Below the pieces are notes generated by a model. The model made no database searches, was not told the DNA's origin, and worked only from the letters and a program-made list of their open reading frames with translations. The position numbers and the translations under genes were made by a program. 17,541 bases of DNA from DATAVB01 sp040414495 (GTDB taxonomy: Bacteria > Actinomycetota > Actinomycetes > Mycobacteriales > QHCD01). Location of the stretch: the NCBI GenBank assembly GCA_040414495.1, contig JBEDUI010000273.1:1-17541 (forward strand). Reading direction: 5' to 3'. Position 1 is the first letter of the stretch. Every line of letters begins with the position of its first letter. Below, one piece after another: positions 1 to 7,037 of the stretch.

Positions 1-723
1 CTCGAGCGCTGCGCCAAGCTCTCCGACGAGATGGGCGGCGGTTCGATGACCGGCCTGCCGATCATCGAGACCAAGGCCAACGACATCTCGGCGTACATCC
101 CGACCAACGTCATCTCGATCACCGACGGCCAGATCTTCTTCCAGACCGACCTGTTCAACTCCGGTCAGCGGCCGGCCATCGACGTCGGTAACTCGGTGTC
201 CCGGGTCGGCGGTGACGCGCAGGTCAAGGCGATGAAGGATGTCGCCGGCACGCTGCGGCTCGATCTGGCCCAGTACCGCGACCTGGAGGCGTTCGCCTCC
301 GTCGGTTCCGACCTGGACGCGGTCTCCAAGGCCCAGCTGGCCCGTGGTGAGCGGATGACCGAGCTGCTCAAGCAGCCGCAGTACTCGCCGGTTCCGGTCG
401 AACGCCAGGTCGTCGCGTTGTGGGCCGGCACCAGCGGTCAGCTGGACGAGGTGCCGGTCGAGGACGTCCTGCGGTTCGAGGCCGAGTTCCTGGATTACGT
501 CGGCCACGAGCACGGCCAGATCTACGGCGGCCTGCGCGACACCGGCCGGCTCCCCGAGGACGCGATCGACACGTTGAAGCTCGCGATCACCACGTTCAAG
601 AAGGGCTTCGCCACCTCCGACGGCAGCATCCTGGGCAGCGACGAACGTGCCGAGGCCATGGACGCTTCCGAGGTCGGCCAGGAGACGGTCACCCGGTACG
701 CACCGAAGCCAGAGAAGAAGTAG
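1..723 (+). CDS. atpA: F1F0 ATP synthase subunit alpha, C-terminal part (5' end outside window)
   Basis: This is the C-terminal 240 residues of the alpha subunit of the F1 catalytic head, which with beta forms the alpha3beta3 hexamer on the cytoplasmic face of the membrane. The frame is open from base 1 and the start codon lies upstream, so the gene is truncated only by the window. Readable family signatures are GGGSMTGLPIIETKANDISAYIP near the start in pieces such as GSMTGLPIIET, then ITDGQIFF, and SVSRVGGDAQ, whose Arg (codon 202-204) corresponds to the arginine finger that reaches into the beta catalytic site. The helical C-terminal domain follows and ends in a charged tail, APKPEKK. The conserved stretch usually read as PAINVGISVSRVGG appears here as PAIDVGNSVSRVGG, a small divergence. 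The stop codon is followed after 3 nt by atpG, so the genes are co-transcribed and probably translationally coupled. Confidence 0.97.
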   Translation, partial: LERCAKLSDEMGGGSMTGLPIIETKANDISAYIPTNVISITDGQIFFQTDLFNSGQRPAIDVGNSVSRVGGDAQVKAMKDVAGTLRLDLAQYRDLEAFASVGSDLDAVSKAQLARGERMTELLKQPQYSPVPVERQVVALWAGTSGQLDEVPVEDVLRFEAEFLDYVGHEHGQIYGGLRDTGRLPEDAIDTLKLAITTFKKGFATSDGSILGSDERAEAMDASEVGQETVTRYAPKPEKK

Positions 724-726
724 CCA

Positions 727-1653
727 ATGCCTGCCAGCCTGCGCGTCTACCGGCAGCGGATCCGCACTGTCGAGCAGACGAAGAAGATCACCAAGGCGAT
801 GGAGCTCATCGCCGCGTCCCGGATCACCCGGGCCCGGGCCCGGGTGGACTCCAGTCGGCCCTACGCCGAGGAGATCACCCGGGTGCTGACCGCGCTGGCC
901 AGCTCCGGGTCGGTCGACCACCCGCTGCTGGTGGAGCGCCCCGAGCCCAAGCGGGCCGCGGTGCTCCTGGTCACCAGCGACCGCGGTCTGGCCGGCGGCT
1001 ACAACGCCAACGTGATCCGGCAGGCCGAGGAGCTGCAGCAGCTGCTGCGCGAAGAGGGCAAGGAACCGCGGCTGTTCGTGATCGGGCGTAAGGGCGTCGG
1101 GTACTACACCTTCCGCGAGCGGCCGATCGCCCAGAACTGGACCGGTTTCTCCGAGCAGCCGAGCTACACCGACGCCCGCGAGGTCGGCCGCACGCTGATC
1201 AACCTGTTCAGCGCGGGGGCTGACGACACGACCGAGGGCCCCGGTAGCGACCAGATCGAGGGCGTTGACGAGCTGCACATCGTCTACACCGAGTTCGTCA
1301 ACATGGTGACGCAGCGTCCGGTCGCCCGCCGGGTCGCGCCGCTGGTGGTCGAGGAGGCCGAGGAAGAGGCGCCGGCCGGCTTGCTGCCTTCGTACGAGTT
1401 CGAGCCGGAGCCGGAAGAACTGCTCGACGCACTGCTGCCGAAGTACATCACCACCCGGATCTACTCCGCGTTGCTGGAGTCGGCCGCGTCCGAATCGGCC
1501 GCACGGCAGCGGGCGATGCAGGCGGCCAGCGACAACGCCGACGAGTTGGTCATCAACCTGCGGCGTGAGCTGAACCAGGCCCGCCAGGCCGCGATCACCC
1601 AGGAGATCAGCGAGATCGTGGGCGGCGCGGACGCGCTGGCTGCATCGAGCTGA
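727..1653 (+). CDS. atpG: F1F0 ATP synthase subunit gamma, with actinobacterial extra loop
   Basis: The gamma subunit is the central rotor shaft that couples proton flow through F0 to catalysis in alpha3beta3. The protein has 308 residues, slightly longer than the E. coli subunit. The N-terminal coiled-coil helix carries the family pattern RQRIRTVEQTKKITKAMELIA (about residues 9-29). The Rossmann-like middle has LVTSDRGLAGGYNANV (81-96), and the C-terminal helix contains the usual SESAARQRAMQAASDNA pattern. Residues about 162-179 (SAGADDTTEGPGSDQIEG) form an acidic, Gly-rich insertion at the place where mycobacterial gamma subunits have an extra polar loop. A second acidic stretch (about 209-232) is also present. 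The ATG lies 3 nt after the atpA stop, with an AGAAG-type ribosome site overlapping the end of atpA. atpD follows after 42 nt. Confidence 0.97.
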   Translation: MPASLRVYRQRIRTVEQTKKITKAMELIAASRITRARARVDSSRPYAEEITRVLTALASSGSVDHPLLVERPEPKRAAVLLVTSDRGLAGGYNANVIRQAEELQQLLREEGKEPRLFVIGRKGVGYYTFRERPIAQNWTGFSEQPSYTDAREVGRTLINLFSAGADDTTEGPGSDQIEGVDELHIVYTEFVNMVTQRPVARRVAPLVVEEAEEEAPAGLLPSYEFEPEPEELLDALLPKYITTRIYSALLESAASESAARQRAMQAASDNADELVINLRRELNQARQAAITQEISEIVGGADALAASS

Positions 1654-1695
1654 CCCGACGAACCTCGCAGACAGACTCAGAAGAAAGAGGACCGC

Positions 1696-3141
1696 ATGAC
1701 CGCAACCGCCGAGCACACATCGACGGAGCAGGCCACCGCGACCGGTCGGGTTGTCCGGGTTATCGGCCCCGTCGTCGACGTGGAGTTCCCCCGCGACGCC
1801 ATGCCGGAGCTGAACAACCAGCTGCTGGTGGACCTGGAACTGGCCGGGCAGAAGACCACGCTCGACCTCGAAGTGGCCCAGCACATCGGCGACAACATGC
1901 TGCGGACCATCTCGCTGCAGCCGACCGACGGTCTGGTCCGTGGCGCACCAGTCACCGACACCGGACACCCGATCGAGGTGCCGGTCGGCGACCAGGTCAA
2001 GGGCCACGTGTTCAACGCGCTCGGCCGTTGCCTGGACGAGCCGAACTTCGTCCCGACCGGCGACCGGTGGTCGATCCACCGTGAGGCGCCGGCCTTCGAC
2101 CAGATCGAGGGCAAGACCGAGATGCTGGAGACCGGCATCAAGGTTCTGGACCTGCTCACCCCGTACGTACAGGGCGGGAAGATCGGCCTGTTCGGCGGCG
2201 CCGGTGTGGGCAAGACGGTGCTGATCCAGGAGATGATCACCCGTATCGCCCGCGAGTTCTCCGGTACGTCGGTGTTCGCCGGTGTCGGGGAGCGCACCCG
2301 TGAGGGCAACGACCTCTGGGTGGAAATGCAGGAGGCCGGCGTCATCAACGACACCGCGCTGGTGTTCGGTCAGATGGATGAGCCGCCGGGCACCCGGCTC
2401 AGAGTCGCGCTGTCAGCACTCACTATGGCGGAGTACTTCCGCGACGTGCAGAACCAGGACGTGCTGCTGTTCATCGACAACATCTTCCGGTTCACCCAGG
2501 CCGGTTCCGAGGTTTCCGCCCTGCTGGGCCGGATGCCCTCGGCGGTGGGTTACCAGCCGACCCTGGCCGACGAGATGGGTCAGCTGCAGGAACGGATCAC
2601 CTCGACCCGCGGTCACTCGATCACCTCGATGCAGGCGATCTACGTGCCCGCCGACGACTACACCGACCCGGCGCCGGCCACGACGTTCGCGCACCTGGAC
2701 GCGACCACCAACCTGGAGCGGTCCATCACCGCGATGGGTATCTACCCGGCGGTCGACCCACTGGCCTCGACCTCGCGAATCCTGGACGCCCGGTACGTCG
2801 GCCAGGAGCACTACGACGTGGCACAGCGGGTGAAGGAAATCCTGCAGCGCAACCAGGAGCTGCAGCAGATCATCGCCATCCTCGGTATCGACGAACTGTC
2901 CGAAGAGGACAAGATCATTGTGGCCCGGGCGCGGCGTATTCAGCGGTACCTGTCGCAGCCGTTCTTCGTGGCGGAGAAATTCACCGGTATTCCGGGCGTT
3001 TTCACCCCGCGCGACGAGACGATCGCCTCGTTCAAGGCGTTGTGTGAGGGCGAGTACGACCACCTGCCCGAGCAGGCGTTCCTCAACGCCGGTGGCATGG
3101 AAGACGTCAAGGCGAACGCGGAGCGGCTTTCCCAGCGTTAA
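1696..3141 (+). CDS. atpD: F1F0 ATP synthase subunit beta
   Basis: The beta subunit carries the catalytic sites that make ATP from ADP and phosphate. The 481-residue length is normal for the family. The Walker A loop GGAGVGKT is at residues 167-174, preceded by the beta-barrel domain with GRVVRVIGPVVDVEFP (17-32). GERTREGNDLW follows the P-loop, LLFIDNIFRFTQAG contains the Walker B Asp, and the DELSEED motif is intact at 399-405, where gamma and epsilon contact beta. The ATG is supported by an AGAGGA-like ribosome site about 6 nt upstream (gaaagaggaccgcATG). It is the last gene of the atpA-atpG-atpD unit: a strong intrinsic terminator follows within 20 nt of the stop. Unusually, atpC does not follow directly but lies 2 kb downstream. 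Confidence 0.98.
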   Translation: MTATAEHTSTEQATATGRVVRVIGPVVDVEFPRDAMPELNNQLLVDLELAGQKTTLDLEVAQHIGDNMLRTISLQPTDGLVRGAPVTDTGHPIEVPVGDQVKGHVFNALGRCLDEPNFVPTGDRWSIHREAPAFDQIEGKTEMLETGIKVLDLLTPYVQGGKIGLFGGAGVGKTVLIQEMITRIAREFSGTSVFAGVGERTREGNDLWVEMQEAGVINDTALVFGQMDEPPGTRLRVALSALTMAEYFRDVQNQDVLLFIDNIFRFTQAGSEVSALLGRMPSAVGYQPTLADEMGQLQERITSTRGHSITSMQAIYVPADDYTDPAPATTFAHLDATTNLERSITAMGIYPAVDPLASTSRILDARYVGQEHYDVAQRVKEILQRNQELQQIIAILGIDELSEEDKIIVARARRIQRYLSQPFFVAEKFTGIPGVFTPRDETIASFKALCEGEYDHLPEQAFLNAGGMEDVKANAERLSQR

Positions 3142-3156
3142 TTACTCGCTTTACTG

Positions 3157-3195
3157 CGGAGGCCGTCGGATTTTCCGGCGGCCTCCGTTGTTTTT
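3157..3195 (+). terminator. Strong intrinsic terminator after atpD
   Basis: A nearly perfect hairpin is visible. GGAGGCCG (3158-3165) pairs with CGGCCTCC (3179-3186), extended inward by a T-G wobble and CGGA/TCCG (3167-3170 with 3174-3177) around a TTT loop, and outward by C3157-G3187. It is followed by the T-rich tract GTTGTTTTT to 3195. It starts 16 nt after the atpD stop and should end or attenuate the atpAGD transcript before the CYTH-CHAD gene. Confidence 0.9.
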
Positions 3196-3204
3196 CTGGT
3201 CGCG

Positions 3205-3231
3205 TTTACGGGGCTCGGCGCGGGTTATCGT
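3205..3231 (+). promoter_or_regulatory. Weak candidate promoter for CYTH-CHAD gene
   Basis: A TANNNT-type -10 hexamer TATCGT (3226-3231) has a -35-like TTTACG (3205-3210) 15 nt upstream, which is a short spacer. It sits between the atpD terminator and the GTG at 3275, where a separate promoter would be needed. The assignment rests on pattern only. Confidence 0.3.
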
Positions 3232-3274
3232 CGGAACAGGGATTGGCCGGTGACGACCACCCGGGAAGGCTGAC

Positions 3275-4786
3275 GTGACGACGACACTGCGCGAAGTCGA
3301 GGACAAATACGACGTCGACGAAGTATTTGTGCTGCCTGACCTGGTGGGTACGGCCGGTGTCGCTTCGGTCGGGGAACCGGAGCAGATCGACCTCGAGGCG
3401 ATGTATTTCGACACCGCCGATTTGCGGCTGGCCGAGGCCGGGGCGACGTTGCGGCGTCGAGTCGGCGGCCTGGATGACGGCTGGCATCTGAAGTTGGCGG
3501 TCACCCCGGGCGTACGGACCGAGCTGCAACGGCCGTTGGGCCGGTCGGTGCGGACCGTACCGGCGCCGTACCGGCAGCTGGTCCGGGCCTTCACCCGGGG
3601 CGCCGCGCTGGAGCCGGTGGCCCGGCTGCGTACCGCCCGTACCGTCCGCCCGCTCTACGACGGTGACGGCGTGGTCTTGGCCGAGCTGTCCGACGACCGG
3701 GTCAATGCTGAGGAGATGGGTGCCACCGCCACGCTGGCCAGCTGGCGTGAGGTCGAGATCGAGCTGGTGGACGGCGACGGCGCCCTGTTGACCGCATTGG
3801 CGCCGCGGCTGCGTAGGGCCGGCGCCCGGCGATCGGCCCACGCCTCGAAGCTGGCCCGGGTGCTCGGCGGTCGGCTGCGGGCCCGCGAGCCGGTGCCGCC
3901 GGGCCCGGAGGGGTCGGCCGGTGCGGTGATCTGGGCGGCGGTGCGGCGCAAGGTCGATGAGCTTCGTGGTTACGACCCGCAGGTGCGGCAGGACACCCCG
4001 GATTCGGTGCACAAGATGCGGGTGGCGGCGCGGACCTTGCGCAGTCTGTTGGCGGCGTACCGGCCGCTGTTCGACCGTACGGTGACCGAGCCGATCCGGG
4101 ACGAGCTCAAGTGGCTCGGTGCGCTGTTGGGCGATGCGCGGGATGCCGAGGTGATGGAGCAGCGGCTGCTGACGCTCGTTGACGCCGAGCCGGCGGAGCT
4201 GGTGCTGGGGCCGGTCGGTGCCCGGATCCGTAGCACCCAGCGGGCCCGTTACCGGGACGCCCGCACCCTGGCCCTGGATGAGCTGGACGGCGAACGGTAC
4301 CTGGCGTTGCTGGAGTCGCTGGATGCGTTGGTGGTGCAGCCGCCGCTGATGCCGAAGGCGGGCAAGCCGGCCGATGACGTGTTGCCGGGGCGGGTCCGGG
4401 CGTCCTGGCGGCGGTTGAGCCGGGCGGTGGATCTGGCGCACGAACCGGGTCTGTCCGAAGTGGACCAAGCGAAGGCGTTGCACGAAGCGCGCAAGGCGGC
4501 CAAGCGGGCCCGGTACGCGGCCGAGGCGCTCAGCGGCTCGTCGGCTCGGTCGTTCGCCAAGGCGATGAAACGGATCCAGACCCGCCTCGGTGACCATCAG
4601 GATTCAGTGGTCAGCCGTGATCTGCTGCGCTCGATGGCGGTGGCCGCGAGCGGCGCGGGGGAGAACGGCTTTACGTACGGGCTGTTGTACTGCGCGGAAC
4701 GGCAGCAGGCGGCGGTGGCCCGGCGCCGGTTCGAACGGGCCTGGGTCAAGGCGAATCGGCCCGATCGGCTGCGTTGGCTGGGCTGA
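3275..4786 (+). CDS. CYTH and CHAD domain-containing protein
   Basis: This 503-residue protein joins a CYTH triphosphate-tunnel domain (about 1-205) to a CHAD domain (about 213-485). The CYTH signature ExExK is at residues 7-11 (EVEDK), followed by the typical YFDTADLRLAEAGATLRRR and WHLKLAV strands. Proteins of this superfamily act on triphosphate or nucleotide-triphosphate substrates in a metal-dependent tunnel. CHAD domains are helical, rich in conserved His and basic residues, and bind polyphosphate; here SVHKMRVAARTLRSLL (H246), LHEARKAAKRARYAAEAL (H403) and GDHQDS (H441) are seen. The GTG start is supported by GGGAAGG about 7 nt upstream. The gene lies between atpD and atpC, behind a terminator. 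A role in polyphosphate or triphosphate metabolism near the ATP synthase is inference; the actual substrate cannot be read. Confidence 0.93.
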   Translation: MTTTLREVEDKYDVDEVFVLPDLVGTAGVASVGEPEQIDLEAMYFDTADLRLAEAGATLRRRVGGLDDGWHLKLAVTPGVRTELQRPLGRSVRTVPAPYRQLVRAFTRGAALEPVARLRTARTVRPLYDGDGVVLAELSDDRVNAEEMGATATLASWREVEIELVDGDGALLTALAPRLRRAGARRSAHASKLARVLGGRLRAREPVPPGPEGSAGAVIWAAVRRKVDELRGYDPQVRQDTPDSVHKMRVAARTLRSLLAAYRPLFDRTVTEPIRDELKWLGALLGDARDAEVMEQRLLTLVDAEPAELVLGPVGARIRSTQRARYRDARTLALDELDGERYLALLESLDALVVQPPLMPKAGKPADDVLPGRVRASWRRLSRAVDLAHEPGLSEVDQAKALHEARKAAKRARYAAEALSGSSARSFAKAMKRIQTRLGDHQDSVVSRDLLRSMAVAASGAGENGFTYGLLYCAERQQAAVARRRFERAWVKANRPDRLRWLG

Positions 4787-4909
4787 GTACGACTGGGTTG
4801 ACTAACAGCCGGGCCGAGTACGACTGGGTTGACTAACAGCCGGGCCGAGTACGACTGGGTCGACTAACAGCCGGGCCGAGTACGACTGGGTCGACTAACA
4901 AGCCGGGCT
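4785..4909 (+). repeat. 31-bp tandem repeat, four copies
   Basis: Four head-to-tail units of 31 bp begin at 4785, 4816, 4847 and 4878, and a fifth partial start occurs at 4910 after a one-base insertion (an extra A at 4900-4901). Each unit begins GAGTACGACTGGGT and continues (T/C)GACTAACAGCC, then GGGCC. The first two units read GGTTGACTAAC and the last two GGTCGACTAAC, so the array has drifted. The first unit overlaps the stop codon of the CYTH-CHAD gene (TGA 4784-4786). Because 31 is not a multiple of 3 and each unit contains stop codons, it is not coding. There are no unique spacers, so it is not a CRISPR. Confidence 0.95.
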
Positions 4910-4966
4910 GAGTGAGCTGAGTCGGCCGAAAGGGGCGGTCACTGAACGGGCCGTTGCACCGTTCCG

Positions 4967-4978
4967 TACTCTGGGGTT
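4967..4978 (+). promoter_or_regulatory. Candidate leaderless -10 element for the 39-residue protein
   Basis: The hexamer TACTCT (TANNNT consensus) at 4967-4972 is followed by exactly 6 nt and then GTG 4979, the geometry expected if transcription starts on the start codon itself. No convincing -35 was found at 16-19 nt. Confidence 0.4.
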
Positions 4979-5098
4979 GTGCCGATAGATCCGCAACGTA
5001 GTGGCCAGCGGGTACAGGGTTGGTTAGTCCTGGCGGGCTTCGTTGCGACTGTCGTCATCATTGTGATTCTGGCGATCTGGGCCTCGCATCGCGGCTGA
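4979..5098 (+). CDS. 39-residue single-helix membrane protein, hypothetical
   Basis: A short open frame starts at GTG 4979 and ends at TGA 5096-5098, encoding a basic, Pro/Gln-rich head of about 14 residues (MPIDPQRSGQRVQG). One strongly hydrophobic helix follows (about residues 15-34, WLVLAGFVATVVIIVILAIW), then a short ASHRG tail. There is no well-placed Shine-Dalgarno, but TACTCT (4967-4972) lies exactly 6 nt before the GTG, consistent with a leaderless transcript. It ends 72 nt before the atpC start. Composition and hydrophobic pattern argue for a real tail-anchored or single-pass peptide, and its place next to an ATP synthase gene is suggestive, but no family was recognised. It could be a chance frame. 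Confidence 0.6.
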   Translation: MPIDPQRSGQRVQGWLVLAGFVATVVIIVILAIWASHRG

Positions 5099-5132
5099 GC
5101 ATCCTGCTGTATGGCTGCGGTTACGCGGTCGT

Positions 5133-5138
5133 TAGACT
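5133..5138 (+). promoter_or_regulatory. Candidate -10 element upstream of atpC
   Basis: TAGACT (TANNNT type) lies 32 nt before the atpC GTG, giving a leader of about 25 nt that would still hold the Shine-Dalgarno. A separate promoter is plausible because atpC is cut off from atpD by a terminator. No clear -35 was found. Confidence 0.35.
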
Positions 5139-5170
5139 TTGGTTTCTGATTGTGCGGCGAAGGAGCGTCA

Positions 5171-5563
5171 GTGGCCACACTGCATGTCGAGTTGGTCTCG
5201 GTCGAGCGCCCGCTGTGGTCGGGTGAAGCGACGATCGTGCTCGCCCGCACCACCGAAGGCGAGTTGGGTATTCTGCCCGGCCACATCCCGTTGCTGGGTG
5301 AGTTGGCGCCGGGTGGCGTGGTGCGGATCCGCCAGGAGACCGGCCCCGAGTTGGTGGTGGCCGTGCACGGCGGCTTCCTCTCGGTCACCGAGCAGGGCGT
5401 GTCGATCCTCGCCGAGATGGCGGAAATGGCCGAGGACATCGACGTACCGCGGGCCCAGGCCGCGCTCGAGCGGGCCAGGTCAGCCGGTCCGGATGACTCC
5501 GAGGCCAAAGAGGCCGAGGCCCGCGCGGTTTCCCGGCTGCGGGCCGCGGGACAACCGGTCTAG
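5171..5563 (+). CDS. atpC: F1F0 ATP synthase subunit epsilon
   Basis: Epsilon is a rotor-associated subunit of F1 that helps couple rotation to catalysis and can inhibit ATP hydrolysis through its C-terminal helices. The protein has 130 residues. The N-terminal beta-sandwich carries LHVELVSVERPLWSGEA, the family motif GELGILPGHIPLLGELAPG (about residues 31-49) and VHGGFLSV. The C-terminal helical hairpin (about 85-127) is Ala/Glu/Arg rich. GTG 5171 is preferred because GAAGGAG (5158-5165) lies about 6 nt upstream; an earlier in-frame TTG at 5150 would place the ribosome site inside the gene. The unusual point is the distance from atpD, with a CYTH-CHAD gene, a repeat array and a micro-ORF in between. 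Confidence 0.96.
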   Translation: MATLHVELVSVERPLWSGEATIVLARTTEGELGILPGHIPLLGELAPGGVVRIRQETGPELVVAVHGGFLSVTEQGVSILAEMAEMAEDIDVPRAQAALERARSAGPDDSEAKEAEARAVSRLRAAGQPV

Positions 5564-5604
5564 TCGCTCGCGGCAGGCGGTTGGCAAGGGAAAGCGGGGA
5601 TCGC

Positions 5605-6045
5605 GTGAGACTCATCGAGATCTTGGTCCTCGTGCTGGTCGTACTGGCCTGCCTGCTTGCTGTCATCGTTTTCCGGCGCCGCTTCCTGCTTCGAGGAGGC
5701 GGCGCCATTGATATGAGCCTGCGGGTACGAACCCAGCGCACCGGTCGCGGTTGGGCACCGGGAATCGGCCGCTACGGCGGCGATCGGCTGGAGTGGTACC
5801 GGGTGTTCACGCTCTCGCCCCGGCCGGCCCGCATTCTGCCTCGCGGTGCGTTGGAGGTTTTCCAGCAGCGCCGGCCCGAGGGCGCCGAGTCGCTGTTGGT
5901 GCAGGCCGGCGCGGTGATTATCGACTGCCGGTTCCGGGGCGATGAGGTTCAGTTGGCTATGAGCTCGGAGGCGGTAACCGGGTTTATGTCCTGGTTGGAG
6001 TCCTCGCCTCCCGGTTACACCTTGCCGGGGCACGCTGCACGTTGA
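5605..6045 (+). CDS. DUF2550 membrane protein
   Basis: This 146-residue protein matches the actinobacterial DUF2550 family, which typically follows atpC (Rv1312 occupies this place in M. tuberculosis). The N-terminus is one membrane helix (about residues 3-24, IEILVLVLVVLACLLAVIVF) followed by a basic FRRRFLLRGGG stop-transfer stretch. The cytoplasmic domain has MSLRVR, GWAPGIGRYGGDRLEWYRVF and SWLESSPPGYTLPGHAAR. GTG 5605 is chosen since it begins MRLIEI right at the helix, as in the family, with GGGGA 4 nt upstream. An in-frame TTG at 5581 would add eight polar residues. The stop overlaps the next gene's TTG (TTGA, 6042-6045), so the two are probably translationally coupled. Its molecular role is unknown. 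Confidence 0.88.
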   Translation: MRLIEILVLVLVVLACLLAVIVFRRRFLLRGGGAIDMSLRVRTQRTGRGWAPGIGRYGGDRLEWYRVFTLSPRPARILPRGALEVFQQRRPEGAESLLVQAGAVIIDCRFRGDEVQLAMSSEAVTGFMSWLESSPPGYTLPGHAAR

Positions 6046-7037
6046 CCGAGCCGCCCCTGACCGGAATGCGCGTTCTGACAAGTTGGAAGATCGACGCGCC
6101 GGTCCTGATCGTTCTCGTTCTGCTCGCGGCCGCGTATCTGTTCGGGGTACGGGTGTTGCACCGGCGCGGGGAGAGCTGGCCGGTACACCGTACGGTGCTG
6201 TTTCTGGGACCGGGCCTGGGCGGCATCGCGGTGGTCACGATGTCCTTCCTCGGGGTGTACGACCGCACGTTGTTCTGGCCGGCGGCGGCCCAATTGACGA
6301 TTCTGCATGTGTTGACGCCGCTGCTGTTGGCGTTGGGCGAGCCGGTGCGGCTGGTGGCGCGGTGCCTTCCGGGTCGGCGGCTCGCCGGTGGCGGCATGCT
6401 GAAGGTGCTGGGGTTCCCGATGGTGAGTGGGATTCTCGGCCTGGTCGTCACGATGGTGGTCTTTTTCTCGCCGCTGTTCCGGATTTCGTTGACGAACGAG
6501 CCGGTGCATCAGCTGGTACGGCTGCTGATGCTCGCGGTCGGGTGTCTGTTCGTGTGGCCGATGCTGTCCGAGCACTGGCTGCCGGACTGGTGCGGGTACC
6601 CGCTGCGCATGGCTTTTGCGTTTGTTGACGGCCTGATCGACGCGGTGCCGGGCATTGTCGTGATGACCGCGCACGGGCTGATCGCCGGCACCTACTACCG
6701 CGGCCTGCACCGCACCTGGGGTCCGAGTCTGCATTGGGACCAGACCATCGGCGGCGGCCTGATGCTCACCCTGTCCGAGGCGATCGCCGTACCGTTCGCG
6801 GTGGCGTTGTTCCTGCGCTGGGCCCGTTCCGATGAGGACGAGGCCCGGCGGGTGGACCGGCGCATCGCGACCGGCGCCGGTCCGACCGCCATCGCGACCG
6901 GCGCCGGTCCGACGGCCATCGCGACCGGCGCCGCTTCGGCCGCCGAGGAACCGCTGCTGCAGCGGCCGTGGTGGGAGACCGACCCGGGTCCGCTGGCCGA
7001 TCGGCTGCCATTGAAGCCCACCGACCCTTCGCCCTAG
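6042..7037 (+). CDS. CtaG/Caa3-type cytochrome c oxidase assembly membrane protein
   Basis: This 331-residue membrane protein shows about seven hydrophobic segments and the pattern of the Caa3_CtaG family, linked to cytochrome c oxidase assembly and copper delivery. Typical stretches include WPVHRTVLFLGPGL, MSFLGVYDRTLFWPAAAQ, LTILHVLTPLLLALGEPVRL, and near the end SLHWDQTIGGGLMLTLSEAI. TTG 6042 overlaps the DUF2550 stop; ATG 6066 is an alternative start eight residues later, and neither has a good Shine-Dalgarno, which suits translational coupling. The cytoplasmic tail has three repeats of IATGAGPTA encoded by a 27-bp tandem repeat (6864-6944), then EEPLLQRPWWETDPGP. The stop TAG shares the tetramer CTAG with the stop of the convergent gene. 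Confidence 0.87.
   Translation: MTEPPLTGMRVLTSWKIDAPVLIVLVLLAAAYLFGVRVLHRRGESWPVHRTVLFLGPGLGGIAVVTMSFLGVYDRTLFWPAAAQLTILHVLTPLLLALGEPVRLVARCLPGRRLAGGGMLKVLGFPMVSGILGLVVTMVVFFSPLFRISLTNEPVHQLVRLLMLAVGCLFVWPMLSEHWLPDWCGYPLRMAFAFVDGLIDAVPGIVVMTAHGLIAGTYYRGLHRTWGPSLHWDQTIGGGLMLTLSEAIAVPFAVALFLRWARSDEDEARRVDRRIATGAGPTAIATGAGPTAIATGAASAAEEPLLQRPWWETDPGPLADRLPLKPTDPSP
6864..6944 (+). repeat. 27-bp in-frame tandem repeat in the CtaG tail
   Basis: Units start at 6864, 6891 and 6918 with the core ATCGCGACCGGCGCCG. The first two encode IATGAGPTA and the third decays to IATGAASAA. The period is a multiple of 3, so copy number can vary without shifting frame. It lies in the cytoplasmic tail after the last membrane segment. 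Confidence 0.93.

Noticed and set aside
3206..4597. 463-residue minus-strand open frame opposite the CYTH-CHAD gene
   Set aside because: It is antisense to a well-supported gene, is Arg/Gln/Pro/His rich with no recognisable motif, and has no ribosome site; high-GC third positions produce such frames.
4785..4918. CRISPR array
   Set aside because: The 31-bp units are contiguous with no unique spacers and no cas genes are nearby; it is a simple tandem repeat.
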